The position numbers and the translations under genes were made by a program. Shown here piece by piece: positions 16,952 to 27,138 of a stretch of 64,000 bases of DNA (positions are counted from its first letter, which is position 1; the number at the start of each line of letters is the position of its first letter). The notes beneath the pieces were generated by a model. It was given only the letters and a program-made list of their open reading frames with translations. It had not been told where the DNA came from and searched no databases. Source of the stretch: Pseudomonas berkeleyensis (GTDB lineage: Bacteria > Pseudomonadota > Gammaproteobacteria > Pseudomonadales > Pseudomonadaceae); NCBI RefSeq assembly GCF_014109765.1, contig NZ_CP059139.1, positions 310,001 to 374,000 of the forward strand, read 5' to 3'.

Positions 16952-18958
16952 GCGCTTGAGCATCGCCCGCATATTGGCCAGGGCGTCGTTGCCGCGTGCA
17001 GCCTTGACCTCCACGGGCGCCTCTTCCAGTCCTTCCCACACCAGGTCTTCCGGCGGCAGTTCATCGAGGAAGCGGCTCGGCGAGCAGTCGATCACCTCGC
17101 CATATTGCTTGCGCTTGGCGGCGAAGGTCAGCGCCAGGTTGCGCTTGGCGCGGGTGATGCCGACGTAGGCCAGGCGGCGTTCTTCCTCGATGGTGTCGGC
17201 TTCGATGCTGGAGCGGTGGGGAAGAATCTCCTCCTCGAAACCGATGATGTACACCGAGGGAAACTCCAGGCCCTTGGAGGCGTGCATGGTCATCATCTGC
17301 ACGCCTTCGGCGCCTTCTTCCTCTTCCTGCTGGCGTTCGAGCATGTCACGCAGCACCAGTTTGCCGATGGCGTCCTCGATGGTCATGTCGCCGTCTTCGT
17401 CGCGCTCCAGGGTGCTTTTCAGGGCGTCGACAAGGAACCAGACGTTGCCCATGCGCGCATCGGCCACCTTGTCGCTGGAGGCGTTCTGCCGTAGCCAGTT
17501 CTCGTAGTCGATGTCCATGACCATGCTGCGGATGGCGGCAATCGGGTCGTTCTGCGCGCATTCCTGGCGCACGCGATCCATCCATCTGGTGAAGCGTTGC
17601 AGGCGCTCGGTGAAGCGCGCGTCGAGGTGTTCGCCGAGGCCGATCTCGCCAGCGGCGGCGTACATGCTGATCTTGCGCTCGTTGGCGTAGTTGCCGAGTT
17701 TTTCCAGGGTGGTCGAGCCGATTTCGCGACGCGGCACGTTGATCACGCGCAGGAAGGCGTTGTCGTCGTCCGGGTTGACCAACAGGCGGAAGTAACTCAT
17801 CAGATCCTTCACCTCCTGGCGGGCGAAGAAACTGGTACCACCAGACAGGCGATAGGGAATCTGGTGGTGCTGCAGTTTCAGCTCCATCAGCTTGGCCTGG
17901 TAGTTGCCACGGTAGAGGATGGCGAACTCGCTGTACGGGCGCTGGGTACGCAGGTGTTCGGTGAGGATTTCCAGGGCCACGCGCTCGCACTCGGCGTCTT
18001 CGTTGCGGGTACGGATCACGCGAATCTCGTCGCCCATGCCCATGTCGCTCCACAGCTGCTTTTCGAACACGTGGGGGTTGTTGGCGATCAGCACGTTGGC
18101 GCACTTGAGGATGCGGCTGGTGGAGCGGTAGTTCTGCTCGAGCATCACCACCTTGAGCGACGGGTAGTCTTCCTTGAGCAGGTTGAGGTTTTCCGGCCGC
18201 GCGCCGCGCCAGGCGTAGATCGACTGGTCGTCGTCGCCGACCACGGTGAACTGGTTGCGCATGCCCACCAGCATCTTCACCAGCAGGTACTGGCTGGCGT
18301 TGGTGTCCTGGTATTCGTCGACGAGCAGGTAGCGGATACGGTTCTGCCACTTTTCCAGAATGTCGGCGTGTTCCTGGAACAGCTTCACCGGCAGCAGGAT
18401 CAGGTCGTTGAAGTCCACCGCGTTGTACGCCTTGAGCGTGCGCTGGTAGTGCAGGTAGACGATGGCGGCGGTCTGCTCCTTGGGGTTGCGCGCACCCGCC
18501 AGGGCCTCGTCCGGCAGAATCAGGTCGTTCTTCCAGCTGTCGATGTAGTTCTTGATCTCGTCGGCACCGTCATCGCCGGAATACTCCTTCTGCATGATAT
18601 CGGTGAGCAGAGCCTTGATATCGCCGTCATCGAAGATCGAGAAGCCGGGCTTGTAGCCCAGGCGCGCGTATTCCTTGCGGATGATGTTCATGCCCAGGTT
18701 GTGGAAGGTCGACACCGTCAGGCCGCGGGCTTCGGCGCCCTTGAGCAGGGTGCCAACGCGCTCCTTCATCTCGCGCGCTGCCTTGTTGGTGAAGGTCATG
18801 GCGACGATGTGCTGGGCGCGGATGCCGCAGTTCTGCACCAGGTGGGCGATCTTGCGGGTGATCACGCTGGTCTTGCCGGAGCCTGCACCGGCGAGCACCA
18901 AAAGAGGGCCGCCGACGTAGTTCACGGCTTCCTGTTGCCGGGGGTTCAGTCGGGACAT
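16949..18958 (-). CDS. rep: ATP-dependent DNA helicase Rep
   Basis: The protein has 669 residues from ATG 18958 (MSRLNPRQQEAVNYV), close to the usual Rep length. It is a superfamily 1A 3'-5' helicase that helps replication forks pass protein blocks. Visible motifs are Walker A GAGSGKT (about 22-28), TFTNKAAREM (Ia), LLVDEYQDTN (II), GDDDQSIYAWRGA (III), EQNYRST (IV), MTMHASKGLEF (V) and VGITRAKRNLAL (VI). A longer open frame up to 19147 is not family-like. Rep is preferred over UvrD by length, by the N terminus and by neighbourhood. Confidence 0.93.
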   Translation of the reverse strand: MSRLNPRQQEAVNYVGGPLLVLAGAGSGKTSVITRKIAHLVQNCGIRAQHIVAMTFTNKAAREMKERVGTLLKGAEARGLTVSTFHNLGMNIIRKEYARLGYKPGFSIFDDGDIKALLTDIMQKEYSGDDGADEIKNYIDSWKNDLILPDEALAGARNPKEQTAAIVYLHYQRTLKAYNAVDFNDLILLPVKLFQEHADILEKWQNRIRYLLVDEYQDTNASQYLLVKMLVGMRNQFTVVGDDDQSIYAWRGARPENLNLLKEDYPSLKVVMLEQNYRSTSRILKCANVLIANNPHVFEKQLWSDMGMGDEIRVIRTRNEDAECERVALEILTEHLRTQRPYSEFAILYRGNYQAKLMELKLQHHQIPYRLSGGTSFFARQEVKDLMSYFRLLVNPDDDNAFLRVINVPRREIGSTTLEKLGNYANERKISMYAAAGEIGLGEHLDARFTERLQRFTRWMDRVRQECAQNDPIAAIRSMVMDIDYENWLRQNASSDKVADARMGNVWFLVDALKSTLERDEDGDMTIEDAIGKLVLRDMLERQQEEEEGAEGVQMMTMHASKGLEFPSVYIIGFEEEILPHRSSIEADTIEEERRLAYVGITRAKRNLALTFAAKRKQYGEVIDCSPSRFLDELPPEDLVWEGLEEAPVEVKAARGNDALANMRAMLKR

Positions 18959-19232
18959 GGGATCATCATTCGCAGGAAAAAGGCCGCGCATTTTAGCAGG
19001 CCTGGCAACTTCTGCCGCGACCGTCTGGAACTGTGGGCTGGCGCACGGAATTGAATGTTGGCGCGCTGGGTTATGTGGATCTATGCAGTACTCTGGTTTC
19101 ACTTGCCGGTTTTTTGGCAATACCTCAGGATGTGCATCTATTTTCACTCGGATGTGATTGATTAGACGTCGATTACGACGCGTTCAGGCGACGCGATTCG
19201 CCATTCTTCTTGTGGTCATTGGGGGAGGTTGC

Positions 19233-20906
19233 TTGTCCACGCTCGTCGAACCCATGCGTTTGATCCTGCTGGCGGATTCGCCCGACTGGGCCGAATTGTT
19301 GCGCGAGCAACTGGGCGCACTGGGCAGCCCCTCCCCGCTGATCACCGCGCCCTCCTGGGAAGCGGCCAGCAACCTGTTCGATGACCACGCCAGTGGCCTG
19401 CTGCTGGCGACACCGGATCGCCTTCCTCAACCCAATCAATGTCCGTTGCCGATGGTGCTGCTGCTCGATGAAGAGCCCAGCGAAGAGCCGGCAGGCGTCA
19501 GTGACTGGCTGGTACGCAGCAACCTCAGCCTCGATATGCTGCGCCGCTGCCTGCGCTATGCGCGTGAGCAGGGCAACCTCAAGCAAACGCTGCAGCGTCT
19601 GGCCGAGCAGGATCCATTGACCGGCATCGCCAACCGCCAGGGTTTCCAGACCTTGCTTGCCGCGCGCCTGGGTGAGTGCAACGGTCGCGGCCTGGTGCTC
19701 GGCCATCTCGATCTGGACAACTTCCGTCATGCCAACGACGCGCTCGGCTATCAGGGTGGCGACCGCCTGATCATGCAGGTGGTGTCGCGGCTCAAGGGGC
19801 TTTTGCAGCCCTGCGATCAGCTGGCTCGCCTGGGCAGCGACGAATTCGCCCTGCTCCTCGATGTGCGCCGTGACCCGCAACGCGTCGAGCGCCTGGCCGA
19901 GCGCATTACCGAGGTGCTGGCCGAACCCTACTGGGTGGACGGCGAAAGCCTGTTGGTCGGTTGCAGTCTCGGCCTGGCCCATGCGCGCTCCGGCGAGGGT
20001 GCCGATCCATTGCTGTGGCATGCGCATATCGCCATGCAGCAGGCCAAGAATCAGCAGGGCTGCGTCTTTCACGTCTATGACGAACGCCTGAACCGCAGTG
20101 AGCGCAGCCAGGCCGATCTAGAGAGCGAACTGCGTCGCGCACTGCGCCGCGACGAACTGGAGCTGCACTACCAGCCACGGCTGTGCTTGAAGACCGGGCG
20201 CATCGTCGGCCTGGAGGCGTTGGTGCGTTGGCAACACCGCGAGCGTGGCCTGCTGTCGCCCAGCGAGTTCGTGCCGCTGGCCGAGGAAACCGGGTTGATC
20301 GTGCCGCTTGGTTACTGGGTCATTTCCCGTGCCCTGCGCGACATGCAGTGGCTGCGTGGGCGCGGTCTGCCGGCCCTGCATATGGCGGTCAACCTGTCGT
20401 TCCGCCAGTTTCAGGACAGCCAGCTGCTGGCCACGCTCAGCCGTCTGATCGAAGAGCGCGGGGTGGATGCGCAGTGGCTGGAGTTCGAGTTGACCGAAAC
20501 CGCGGTGATGCGCCGCAGCGACCAGGTGCAGCAGACCATGCTGGCACTGGGGCGGCTGGGCGTGCGCTTCTCGCTGGACGACTTCGGCACCGGTTTCTCT
20601 TCGTTCGTCCACCTCAACAGCCTGCCGATCACCCTGCTGAAGATCGACCGCAGCTTCGTCGGTGGCATGGGCGAACGCGCCGAGAATCGCCAACTGGTGC
20701 GGGCGATGATCAACCTGGCGCACAACCTCAATCTCGAGGTGGTGGCCGAAGGTGTGGAGAACATCGAGCAGCTCGACATGCTGCGCCAGTTCGGCTGCGA
20801 CCAGGTGCAAGGCTACCTGATCAGCAAGGCGGTACCGCTGGCCGAGCTGGCGCGCTTTCTGGTATTCGGCATGCGCCAGCCTTTGCTGACCGGAGGCCCG
20901 GCGTAG
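19233..20906 (+). CDS. proE: Cyclic di-GMP phosphodiesterase with degenerate GGDEF and intact EAL domains (ProE-like)
   Basis: The TTG at 19233 follows GGGGGAGG by four bases and gives 557 residues; ATG 19254 is an alternative giving 550. The first 130 residues resemble a receiver-like fold (LILLADSPDWAELL) without clear phospho-acceptor certainty. The GGDEF domain (about 150-300) has RLGSDEFALLL, a degenerate active site. The EAL domain (about 315-555) keeps LEALVRWQH, ELTETAVM, DDFGTGFSS, KIDRSF and EGVEN, so c-di-GMP hydrolysis is expected. The position after rep matches PA5295/ProE of P. aeruginosa, which lowers c-di-GMP and exopolysaccharide. The symbol rests on synteny. Confidence 0.85.
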   Translation: MSTLVEPMRLILLADSPDWAELLREQLGALGSPSPLITAPSWEAASNLFDDHASGLLLATPDRLPQPNQCPLPMVLLLDEEPSEEPAGVSDWLVRSNLSLDMLRRCLRYAREQGNLKQTLQRLAEQDPLTGIANRQGFQTLLAARLGECNGRGLVLGHLDLDNFRHANDALGYQGGDRLIMQVVSRLKGLLQPCDQLARLGSDEFALLLDVRRDPQRVERLAERITEVLAEPYWVDGESLLVGCSLGLAHARSGEGADPLLWHAHIAMQQAKNQQGCVFHVYDERLNRSERSQADLESELRRALRRDELELHYQPRLCLKTGRIVGLEALVRWQHRERGLLSPSEFVPLAEETGLIVPLGYWVISRALRDMQWLRGRGLPALHMAVNLSFRQFQDSQLLATLSRLIEERGVDAQWLEFELTETAVMRRSDQVQQTMLALGRLGVRFSLDDFGTGFSSFVHLNSLPITLLKIDRSFVGGMGERAENRQLVRAMINLAHNLNLEVVAEGVENIEQLDMLRQFGCDQVQGYLISKAVPLAELARFLVFGMRQPLLTGGPA

Positions 20907-20936
20907 GGCGCGCTGTGCGCACTGGCCGAATGGCCG

Positions 20937-22322
20937 TTACGACAGACAGGCCGCGCCCGCCACCCCGTTCGGCCGTTGCAGGCGTGCGGTCTTCCACTGG
21001 AAACCCAATACCAGGCCGGTAGCCGTGACCGCTAGTCCCGCCGCCAGCCCCCACCAGACGCCATGCGCGCCCCAACCGAGCGGGAAGGCGAACAGCCAGG
21101 CCAGCGGCGCACCAACGCACCAGTAACCCGCCAGACCGATCATCAGGGTGGTGCGGCCGTCGTTGAGCCCCCGAATCGCGCCCATGGCGATGCTCTGCAG
21201 GCCATCGAACAGCTCGAACCAGGCGGCGATCGCCAGCAGGCTCACCGCCAGGGTGACGATGTCGGCGAAGGCCGGGTCGTGACGGTCGAGGAACAGGCCA
21301 ATGATCCACTCCGGTGCCAGCCAGAACAGCAGGGCGAACAACAGCATCAGCGATGCGCCCAGAACCATGCCCAGGTTTCCGGCCAGGCGCGACAGGTGCA
21401 GGCGTTCGGCGCCGTAATGTAGACCGACGCGGAAGGTCACCGCGTAGGACAGCCCCTGCGGCACGATGAACGCCAGCGCTACCGTTTGTATGGCGATCTG
21501 ATGCGCTGCCAGTTGCACGCTGCCGAGGGCGCCCATGCACAGGGTGGCGAAGGTGAACAGGCCCTGCTCGGCAGCGTAGGTGCCGCCGATGGGCAGACCA
21601 AGGCGCAGCAGCGCCCGCATTTCCGCGCGCTGCGGGCGACCCAGACCACCGCGCAGTTGGTAGCGCTGGTAGGTCGGTGAAACCAGGATATACAGCGCCA
21701 AGGCCAGGGCCATCGCGCTGCTGACCAGCGCAGTGGTCATGCCGATGCCGCTCAGACCCAGGCTGGACAGGCCAAACCAGCCCTTGATCAAGGCGTAGTT
21801 GATGATGAAGTTGGCCGCGGTGCCGACGATGCTGATGGCCATCACCGGGCCCGGGTGGCCGATGGCGCTGGTGAAGCCGCGCAAGGCCATGAAGCACAGA
21901 TAACCAGGCAGGGCCAGCGACAGCGGGCGGAGAAATTCCATGGCCTGGCTGGCGGCCGCCGGATCCTGGCCAAGGTGTGGCAGCAGCGGGCCCAGGCCAT
22001 TGAGGCACAGCGCACTGACGATCCCCAGCGATATGGCCAGCCATAAGCCGTTGCGGAGCAACCGCGTGACGCCGCCAGTGTCACCGGCGCCATGGCGGAT
22101 GGCGACCAGGCTGCCCACCGCAGCAATCACTCCGGTGCAGAAGATCGAGAAGATGAAATAGCAGGTGGCGCCCAGTGCGCCGCCAGCCAACTGCTGAGGG
22201 CCGAGCATGGCCATCATCAGCGTGTCGGTGAAAATCATCAGCGCGTGGGCCAGCTGGGCGGAGATCAGCGGGCCGGCCAGGCGCAGCAATGCGCCCAGTT
22301 CGTGACCAATGGAATTCTTCAT
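20937..22322 (-). CDS. MATE-family multidrug efflux protein (NorM-like)
   Basis: The protein has 461 residues from ATG 22322 (MKNSIGHELGALLRLAGPLISAQ); an upstream in-frame ATG at 22376 gives 18 doubtful residues. Twelve hydrophobic segments are spread over the chain. MATE-like signatures are FTDTLMMAMLGPQQLAGGALG near residue 30-50 and the repeat in the second half (SVQLAAHQIAIQTVALAFIVPQGL). Such proteins export cationic drugs using Na+ or H+. It diverges from a LysR-type regulator across 139 bases, which is the usual arrangement of a regulator and its target. Confidence 0.88.
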   Translation of the reverse strand: MKNSIGHELGALLRLAGPLISAQLAHALMIFTDTLMMAMLGPQQLAGGALGATCYFIFSIFCTGVIAAVGSLVAIRHGAGDTGGVTRLLRNGLWLAISLGIVSALCLNGLGPLLPHLGQDPAAASQAMEFLRPLSLALPGYLCFMALRGFTSAIGHPGPVMAISIVGTAANFIINYALIKGWFGLSSLGLSGIGMTTALVSSAMALALALYILVSPTYQRYQLRGGLGRPQRAEMRALLRLGLPIGGTYAAEQGLFTFATLCMGALGSVQLAAHQIAIQTVALAFIVPQGLSYAVTFRVGLHYGAERLHLSRLAGNLGMVLGASLMLLFALLFWLAPEWIIGLFLDRHDPAFADIVTLAVSLLAIAAWFELFDGLQSIAMGAIRGLNDGRTTLMIGLAGYWCVGAPLAWLFAFPLGWGAHGVWWGLAAGLAVTATGLVLGFQWKTARLQRPNGVAGAACLS

Positions 22323-22461
22323 GATGAGTAAAACTTCGGCAGGGTAAGCATCCCCAGGCTGTCGGGGGATGAGCAATGACGGCTATTCTCTGGTTTGTAC
22401 GGATTACCCACAAAAGGAAAATAGCCATGCCTGGCATGATTAAAACTCATGGTTTGATGCC

Positions 22462-23382
22462 GTGACCCGACGACTGCCTCCGCTGTACGCCCTGCGTGCC
22501 TTCGAGGCTGCGGCACGGCATGCCTCGTTCACCCGTGCCGCGGAAGAACTGGCCATCACCCAGAGCGCAGTGAGCCGGCATATCCGCACGCTGGAGGAGT
22601 ATTTCGCCTGTCGCCTGTTCGAGCGTCGTGGTCGCAGCCTGCAACTGACCGACCCCGCCCGTGCCTTGCTGCCAGGGTTGAGCGACGGCTTCGATGCGCT
22701 GGAACGCGCCAGCGCCGCTCTGCGTGCAGACGACGAGGTGTTGCGTCTGAAGGCGCCGTCGACCCTGACCATGCGTTGGCTGCTGGCGCGCCTGTCGCAC
22801 TTTCGTCTGGCCAACCCGGACAGCGAGGTGCAGCTCACCAGTGCCTGGATGGATGTGGACAAGGTCGACTTTCGCCACGAGCCCTTCGACTGTGCGGTGC
22901 TGCTCTCCGATGGCCAGTTTCCGGAGGAATGGGAAAGCGTGCTGCTGTTCGAGGAGTGGCTGATCCCGGTGTGCGCGGCGGCCGATAGTGAGGCGGGGCC
23001 CTGGTCGTTGGCGCGCCTGCAGGCGGCGGAGCAGTTGCACCCGACTCCGGATCGTCGTGACTGGCGGCGCTGGCTGCAGGCCACGGGCCTGGGGGAGCAG
23101 GTGCCGCTGAAGACCGGCCAACTGTTCGACATGCTCGAACTGGGCATCGTCGCCGCCGCGCGCGGTTACGGCGTGTCCATCGGTGATCTGCTGATGGTGG
23201 CCGAAGACGTGGGTGCCGGTCGGCTCGGCTTGCCCTGGCCGACAGCGGTGTTCAGTGGTGACAGCTACTACCTGGTCTGGCCGCGTGGCCACCGTGCGCA
23301 GGCGCGTCTGCAGCGGCTGCGCGAGTATCTGCTGGCGGAAGTGGCGTCGATGCAACTGCCGAATGTACAGCGCGTGGTTTGA
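22462..23382 (+). CDS. LysR-family transcriptional regulator (GcvA-like)
   Basis: The protein has 306 residues with a GTG start at 22462. The helix-turn-helix is at about 5-62 (YALRAFEAAARHASFTRAAEELAI, then SAVSRHIRTLE). The start RRLPPLYALRAFEAAARH is typical of the GcvA/AmpR branch. The effector domain covers about 90-300. It diverges from the MATE gene, and the gap holds a CATCCCC/GGGGATG dyad at 22349-22371 that might be a binding site. The effector is unknown. Confidence 0.87.
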   Translation: MTRRLPPLYALRAFEAAARHASFTRAAEELAITQSAVSRHIRTLEEYFACRLFERRGRSLQLTDPARALLPGLSDGFDALERASAALRADDEVLRLKAPSTLTMRWLLARLSHFRLANPDSEVQLTSAWMDVDKVDFRHEPFDCAVLLSDGQFPEEWESVLLFEEWLIPVCAAADSEAGPWSLARLQAAEQLHPTPDRRDWRRWLQATGLGEQVPLKTGQLFDMLELGIVAAARGYGVSIGDLLMVAEDVGAGRLGLPWPTAVFSGDSYYLVWPRGHRAQARLQRLREYLLAEVASMQLPNVQRVV

Positions 23383-23559
23383 ACGGTAATGCGGATGGGT
23401 TTTGATAATTATTGATGGCCGTTCGGCAAACGCTGATTGACCAACCATACTGCTCAGGTATCCTGCCGCGCCCTGGCCCCGGTCGTATGACGACTCTGGC
23501 CAGTTCATCCCCCTGTTCCGTTCGGCCTGCCATCATGAGGCAGGCCTTGAGAGGCCTGA

Positions 23560-25536
23560 ATGACCCCTCCCCGTTCCCGTATCGCTCTGCAGCTGGCTGT
23601 TGCTCTGGCGCTGATGCTGGTTCTGCTGATCAGCATCAGCACCCTGTTCGCCCTGCGCTCGCTGAACAATGCCAACCTGGTGACCCGGGCCGAGCACCTG
23701 GGCAGTGAAGCGCGCCTGTTGGCCGATCAGCTGGACACCTTCCATGGCAGCCTGCGCGACAGCACGCAGCGCCTGGCCGGGCTGTTCGAGCAGCGCTTCA
23801 GTGGTGGCTTGCAGGTGCGCAACGACGAGCGCGTCACTGTCGGCAGCCTGCAGACTCCGGCGCTCTATCTGGGCGCGACGCGGCTCAACAACGAGTTCAG
23901 CGAGGTCGACGATTTCACCCGCATGACCGCCGGTGTTGCCACGGTCTTCGTGCGTGACGGCGAAGAGTTCGTGCGCATCACCACCTCGCTGACCAAGCAG
24001 GACGGCACCCGTGCGCTCGGCACCGTGCTCGATCATCAACACCCGGCTTACCAGCGTCTGCTGGCTGGGCAGAATTATGTGGGCCGCGCGCTGTTGTTCG
24101 AGCGCTTCTACATGACCCAGTACACCCCGGTGCGCGATAGCGGCGGACGGGTGATCGCGGTGCTGTTCGTTGGCTTCGACTACACCGACGCGCAGAACCT
24201 GCAGATGCGTAACCTCAGCGATTTCCGCATCGGCAGCACGGGCTCGCTGGCGCTGCTCGACGAGCAGGGCAAGTGGCTGGTGGCGCCCGCCGGTGCGGTG
24301 GCGATGACCACCTTGCCCGCGTCGCTTGCCGAACTGATCGGCAACAGCGGCAAAGGCGGTTTCTGGACGGACGGCCGTGAGGAGTTCTACAGCGTTGCCA
24401 TGCCCTTTGCCGGCGGCCCCTGGACGGTGCTGGCGAGCATGCCGCGCGAGGAAATCCAGGCCGTCACCTGGCATGTCGGCACCCAGTTGGCCATTGGCAG
24501 TGCACTGACCCTGCTGTTGGCGGTGATCGCTGTGGTCTGGCTGTTGCGGCGCAAACTGCGCCCGCTGGGTGACCTGGTGCAGCAGGCCCAGGCGCTCGGT
24601 GCCGGTGATCTCGGGGCGCGCATGGCGCAGTCTAGCGACGATGAAATCGGTGAGCTGGCGCGCAGCTTCAACCGTATGGGCGAAGCCCTGGCGAGTATGG
24701 TGGCGGGGATTCGCAGCGCTGCCCAGGATGTCAGCGCACGTTCGCAGGCGATGTCCACGCTGTCGCGCGATGCTTATCAGGGCATCGATCAGCAATCGGG
24801 CGAGATCAGCAGCATGGCTGGCGCAGTGGAAGAGTTCAGTGCCACCTCGCAGAACATCGCCGACAACATGCGCAGCACCGAGCGCCTGGCCAGTGACAAC
24901 GCCCAGCAGACCCGTATCGGTCGCACCTCGATGGATCAGGCCTCCGAGGCGCTGGTGCAGATTGCCGAGGCGCTGGAGCAGACCTCCAAGGTGGTCAACG
25001 GCCTTGGCCAGCGCTCCCAGGAGATTGGCGGAATCGTCAGCGTGATTACCGCGATTGCCGACCAGACCAACCTGCTGGCGCTCAACGCCGCCATTGAGGC
25101 CGCGCGGGCCGGAGAGCAGGGACGTGGTTTTGCCGTGGTCGCCGATGAAGTGCGCAACCTCGCCGGGCGTACCCGTGAGGCGACCAACGAAATTTCCGCG
25201 ATGATCGGCAGCATCCAGAGCGAAACCAGCAGTGCCATCGCCACCATGGAGCAGGGCCGGCAGTTGATGCAGGACGGCCTGGAGCGCAACGCCAAGGTGG
25301 CCGCGGCATTGGCGCAGATCAGCGAGCAGAGCGAGGCCGCGGGCGAGCAGTTCGCCGCCATCACCACAGCCACCAGCGAGCAGAGCAGTACAGCGACCGT
25401 GCTCAGTTCCAACCTGCAAAGCATCGCTCAGGCCAATGGTGAACAGCGTGAGGTGGTGGCCAATCTGGCCGAAACCGCGCGTGAGCTGGATCGCCTTGCC
25501 GCGCAGTTGCGTCAGGAGGTCGAGCGCTTCCGCTGA
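23560..25536 (+). CDS. Methyl-accepting chemotaxis protein with periplasmic double Cache domain
   Basis: The protein has 658 residues. The first membrane segment is about 8-30, a long periplasmic region of about 31-300 follows with Cache_3/Cache_2-type features ([56 protein letters not shown]), and the second membrane segment is about 308-330. A HAMP domain (about 330-385) and the signalling hairpin tip ([20 protein letters not shown], about 510-529) complete it. Ligands of such receptors are often carboxylates or amines; this one's is unknown. No CheR pentapeptide is at the C terminus. It converges on comM with one base between stops. Confidence 0.9.
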   Translation: MTPPRSRIALQLAVALALMLVLLISISTLFALRSLNNANLVTRAEHLGSEARLLADQLDTFHGSLRDSTQRLAGLFEQRFSGGLQVRNDERVTVGSLQTPALYLGATRLNNEFSEVDDFTRMTAGVATVFVRDGEEFVRITTSLTKQDGTRALGTVLDHQHPAYQRLLAGQNYVGRALLFERFYMTQYTPVRDSGGRVIAVLFVGFDYTDAQNLQMRNLSDFRIGSTGSLALLDEQGKWLVAPAGAVAMTTLPASLAELIGNSGKGGFWTDGREEFYSVAMPFAGGPWTVLASMPREEIQAVTWHVGTQLAIGSALTLLLAVIAVVWLLRRKLRPLGDLVQQAQALGAGDLGARMAQSSDDEIGELARSFNRMGEALASMVAGIRSAAQDVSARSQAMSTLSRDAYQGIDQQSGEISSMAGAVEEFSATSQNIADNMRSTERLASDNAQQTRIGRTSMDQASEALVQIAEALEQTSKVVNGLGQRSQEIGGIVSVITAIADQTNLLALNAAIEAARAGEQGRGFAVVADEVRNLAGRTREATNEISAMIGSIQSETSSAIATMEQGRQLMQDGLERNAKVAAALAQISEQSEAAGEQFAAITTATSEQSSTATVLSSNLQSIAQANGEQREVVANLAETARELDRLAAQLRQEVERFR

Positions 25537-25537
25537 G

Positions 25538-27031
25538 TCACCCGGCGGCGGGGCGGTACTGCAACGCTTCGGCCAGGTGTGCACGGGCGATGTGTTTTTC
25601 CTCCGCCAGGTCGGCCAGGGTGCGCGCGACCTTGAGCACGCGATGCGCGGCGCGCAGGGAAAGGCCCAGGCGTTCGCAGGCGCTTTCCAGCCACTGACGA
25701 TCCGTATCGCTCAGCGCGCAGTGCTGGCGTAGCCCCGGCAAGTCGAGAAAGGCGTTGGCCACGCCCTGGCGTTGCAGTTGCCGTTCACGCGCCCGCGCCA
25801 CTTTGGCCGCCGCCTGTGCAGTGTTTTCACCATCCTGCGGCGGAGCATTCAAGGCCGTCGTCTCGCGAGCGACCGTCAGGTGCAGGTCGATGCGATCCAG
25901 CAGTGGCCCGGATAGCTTGGCGCGGTAGCGCTGGATCTGCTCTGGCGTGCAGCGACAGCGATTGCTCGGGTCGCCGAGGTAACCGCACGGGCAGGGGTTC
26001 ATGGCGGCGACGAGCTGAAAGCGCGCCGGGAAGCGCACCTTGTCCCGCGCCCGGGCGATGACGATGTGGCCGCTTTCCAGCGGTTCGCGCAGCACCTCGA
26101 GCACTTTTCTATCGAATTCCGGCAGTTCATCGAGAAACAAAATGCCCTTGTGGGCCAACGTGATTTCGCCAGGCTGTGGGCGACTGCCGCCACCGACCAA
26201 TGCTGGCCCGGAAGCACTATGGTGGGGAGTGCGAAAAGGCCGCTGCGGCCAGTGTTGCAGCGGCGTATGGCTGGCCACCGAGTGAATCGCGGCGACCTGC
26301 AGTGCCTCGTCTTCGTCCAGCGCTGGCAGTAGGCCGGGCAGGCGGCTGGCCAGCAGCGTCTTGCCGGTACCGGGCGGGCCGCTGAGCAGTAGGTTGTGCG
26401 AGCCCGCGGCGGCCACCAGCAGCGCACGTTTGGCAGCCAGTTGCCCCTGTACTTCGGCCAGATCCGGGTAGGGCAGGCTTTGCCGGAGCAGACCTTGTGC
26501 CGCATAGGGTTCAAGTGGGGCGCTGCCGTTGAGGTGTGCGGCGATCTGCAGCAGATGCTCGATGGCAATCACCTTCAACCCCGAGGCCAGGCTGGCCTCT
26601 TCGGCATTGGCCTGCGGCACCAACAGGGTGCGCCCGGCTTCGCGTGCTGCCAGGGCGGCTGGCAATACCCCCTGCACCGGACGCACTGCGCCGGACAGCG
26701 CCAGTTCGCCGAGGCACTCGTATTCGTCCAGTGACTGGGCGGGCACCTGGCCGCTGGCGGCGAGGATGCCCAAGGCGATGGCGAGGTCGAAGCGACCGCC
26801 GTCTTTCGGCAGATCAGCCGGCGCCAGATTCAATGTGATGCGTTTGCTGGGAAACTCGAAAGCGGCATTGAGGATGGCGCTGCGCACGCGATCCTTGCTT
26901 TCCTTGACCGCCGTTTCCGGCAGGCCGACCAGCGTCAGGGATGGCAGGCCGTTGGCCAGGTGCGCTTCGACGGTAACGGCCGGTGCTTCGACGCCGACCT
27001 GGGCGCGGCTATGGACGATTGCCAGGGACAT
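25538..27031 (-). CDS. comM: ComM/YifB-family AAA+ helicase
   Basis: The protein has 497 residues from ATG 27031 (MSLAIVHSRAQVGVEA) with GGAG seven bases upstream; the open frame to 27085 runs into the repeat. Domains in order are a Lon-like N-terminal domain (SLTLVGLPETAVKESKDRV, AGDLPKDG-type stretch), an Mg-chelatase AAA+ core with Walker A GPPGTGKT and Walker B FLDELPEF, and a C-terminal helical domain. A four-cysteine region includes NPCPCGYLG and CRC. ComM is a hexameric branch-migration helicase acting in natural transformation. Confidence 0.92.
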   Translation of the reverse strand: MSLAIVHSRAQVGVEAPAVTVEAHLANGLPSLTLVGLPETAVKESKDRVRSAILNAAFEFPSKRITLNLAPADLPKDGGRFDLAIALGILAASGQVPAQSLDEYECLGELALSGAVRPVQGVLPAALAAREAGRTLLVPQANAEEASLASGLKVIAIEHLLQIAAHLNGSAPLEPYAAQGLLRQSLPYPDLAEVQGQLAAKRALLVAAAGSHNLLLSGPPGTGKTLLASRLPGLLPALDEDEALQVAAIHSVASHTPLQHWPQRPFRTPHHSASGPALVGGGSRPQPGEITLAHKGILFLDELPEFDRKVLEVLREPLESGHIVIARARDKVRFPARFQLVAAMNPCPCGYLGDPSNRCRCTPEQIQRYRAKLSGPLLDRIDLHLTVARETTALNAPPQDGENTAQAAAKVARARERQLQRQGVANAFLDLPGLRQHCALSDTDRQWLESACERLGLSLRAAHRVLKVARTLADLAEEKHIARAHLAEALQYRPAAG

Positions 27032-27063
27032 GATCACTCCTTGATCAAGTAGGGTGCAGTGCC

Positions 27064-27131
27064 TGTAGGAGCGGCTGGGCGGCATTCCGCTTCAGCCGCG
27101 AAGCCTGTTCGCGGCTGAAGCCGCTCCTACA
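27064..27131. repeat. REP-like palindromic repeat between ubiK and comM
   Basis: The outer arms TGTAGGAGCGGCT (27064-27076) and AGCCGCTCCTACA (27119-27131) are perfect inverses. An inner perfect 12-base dyad TTCAGCCGCGAA (27091-27102) / TTCGCGGCTGAA (27108-27119) gives a second stem. The TGTAGGAGCGGC-type element is a very common repetitive extragenic palindrome in pseudomonads. Confidence 0.88.
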
Positions 27132-27138
27132 ACAAACC

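Noticed and set aside
17597..19054. Long open frame (485 codons) on the plus strand opposite rep
   Set aside because: It is a third-position G+C shadow of the rep coding strand; the translation is low in complexity (many Val, Leu, Gly, Glu, His) and has no recognisable domain.
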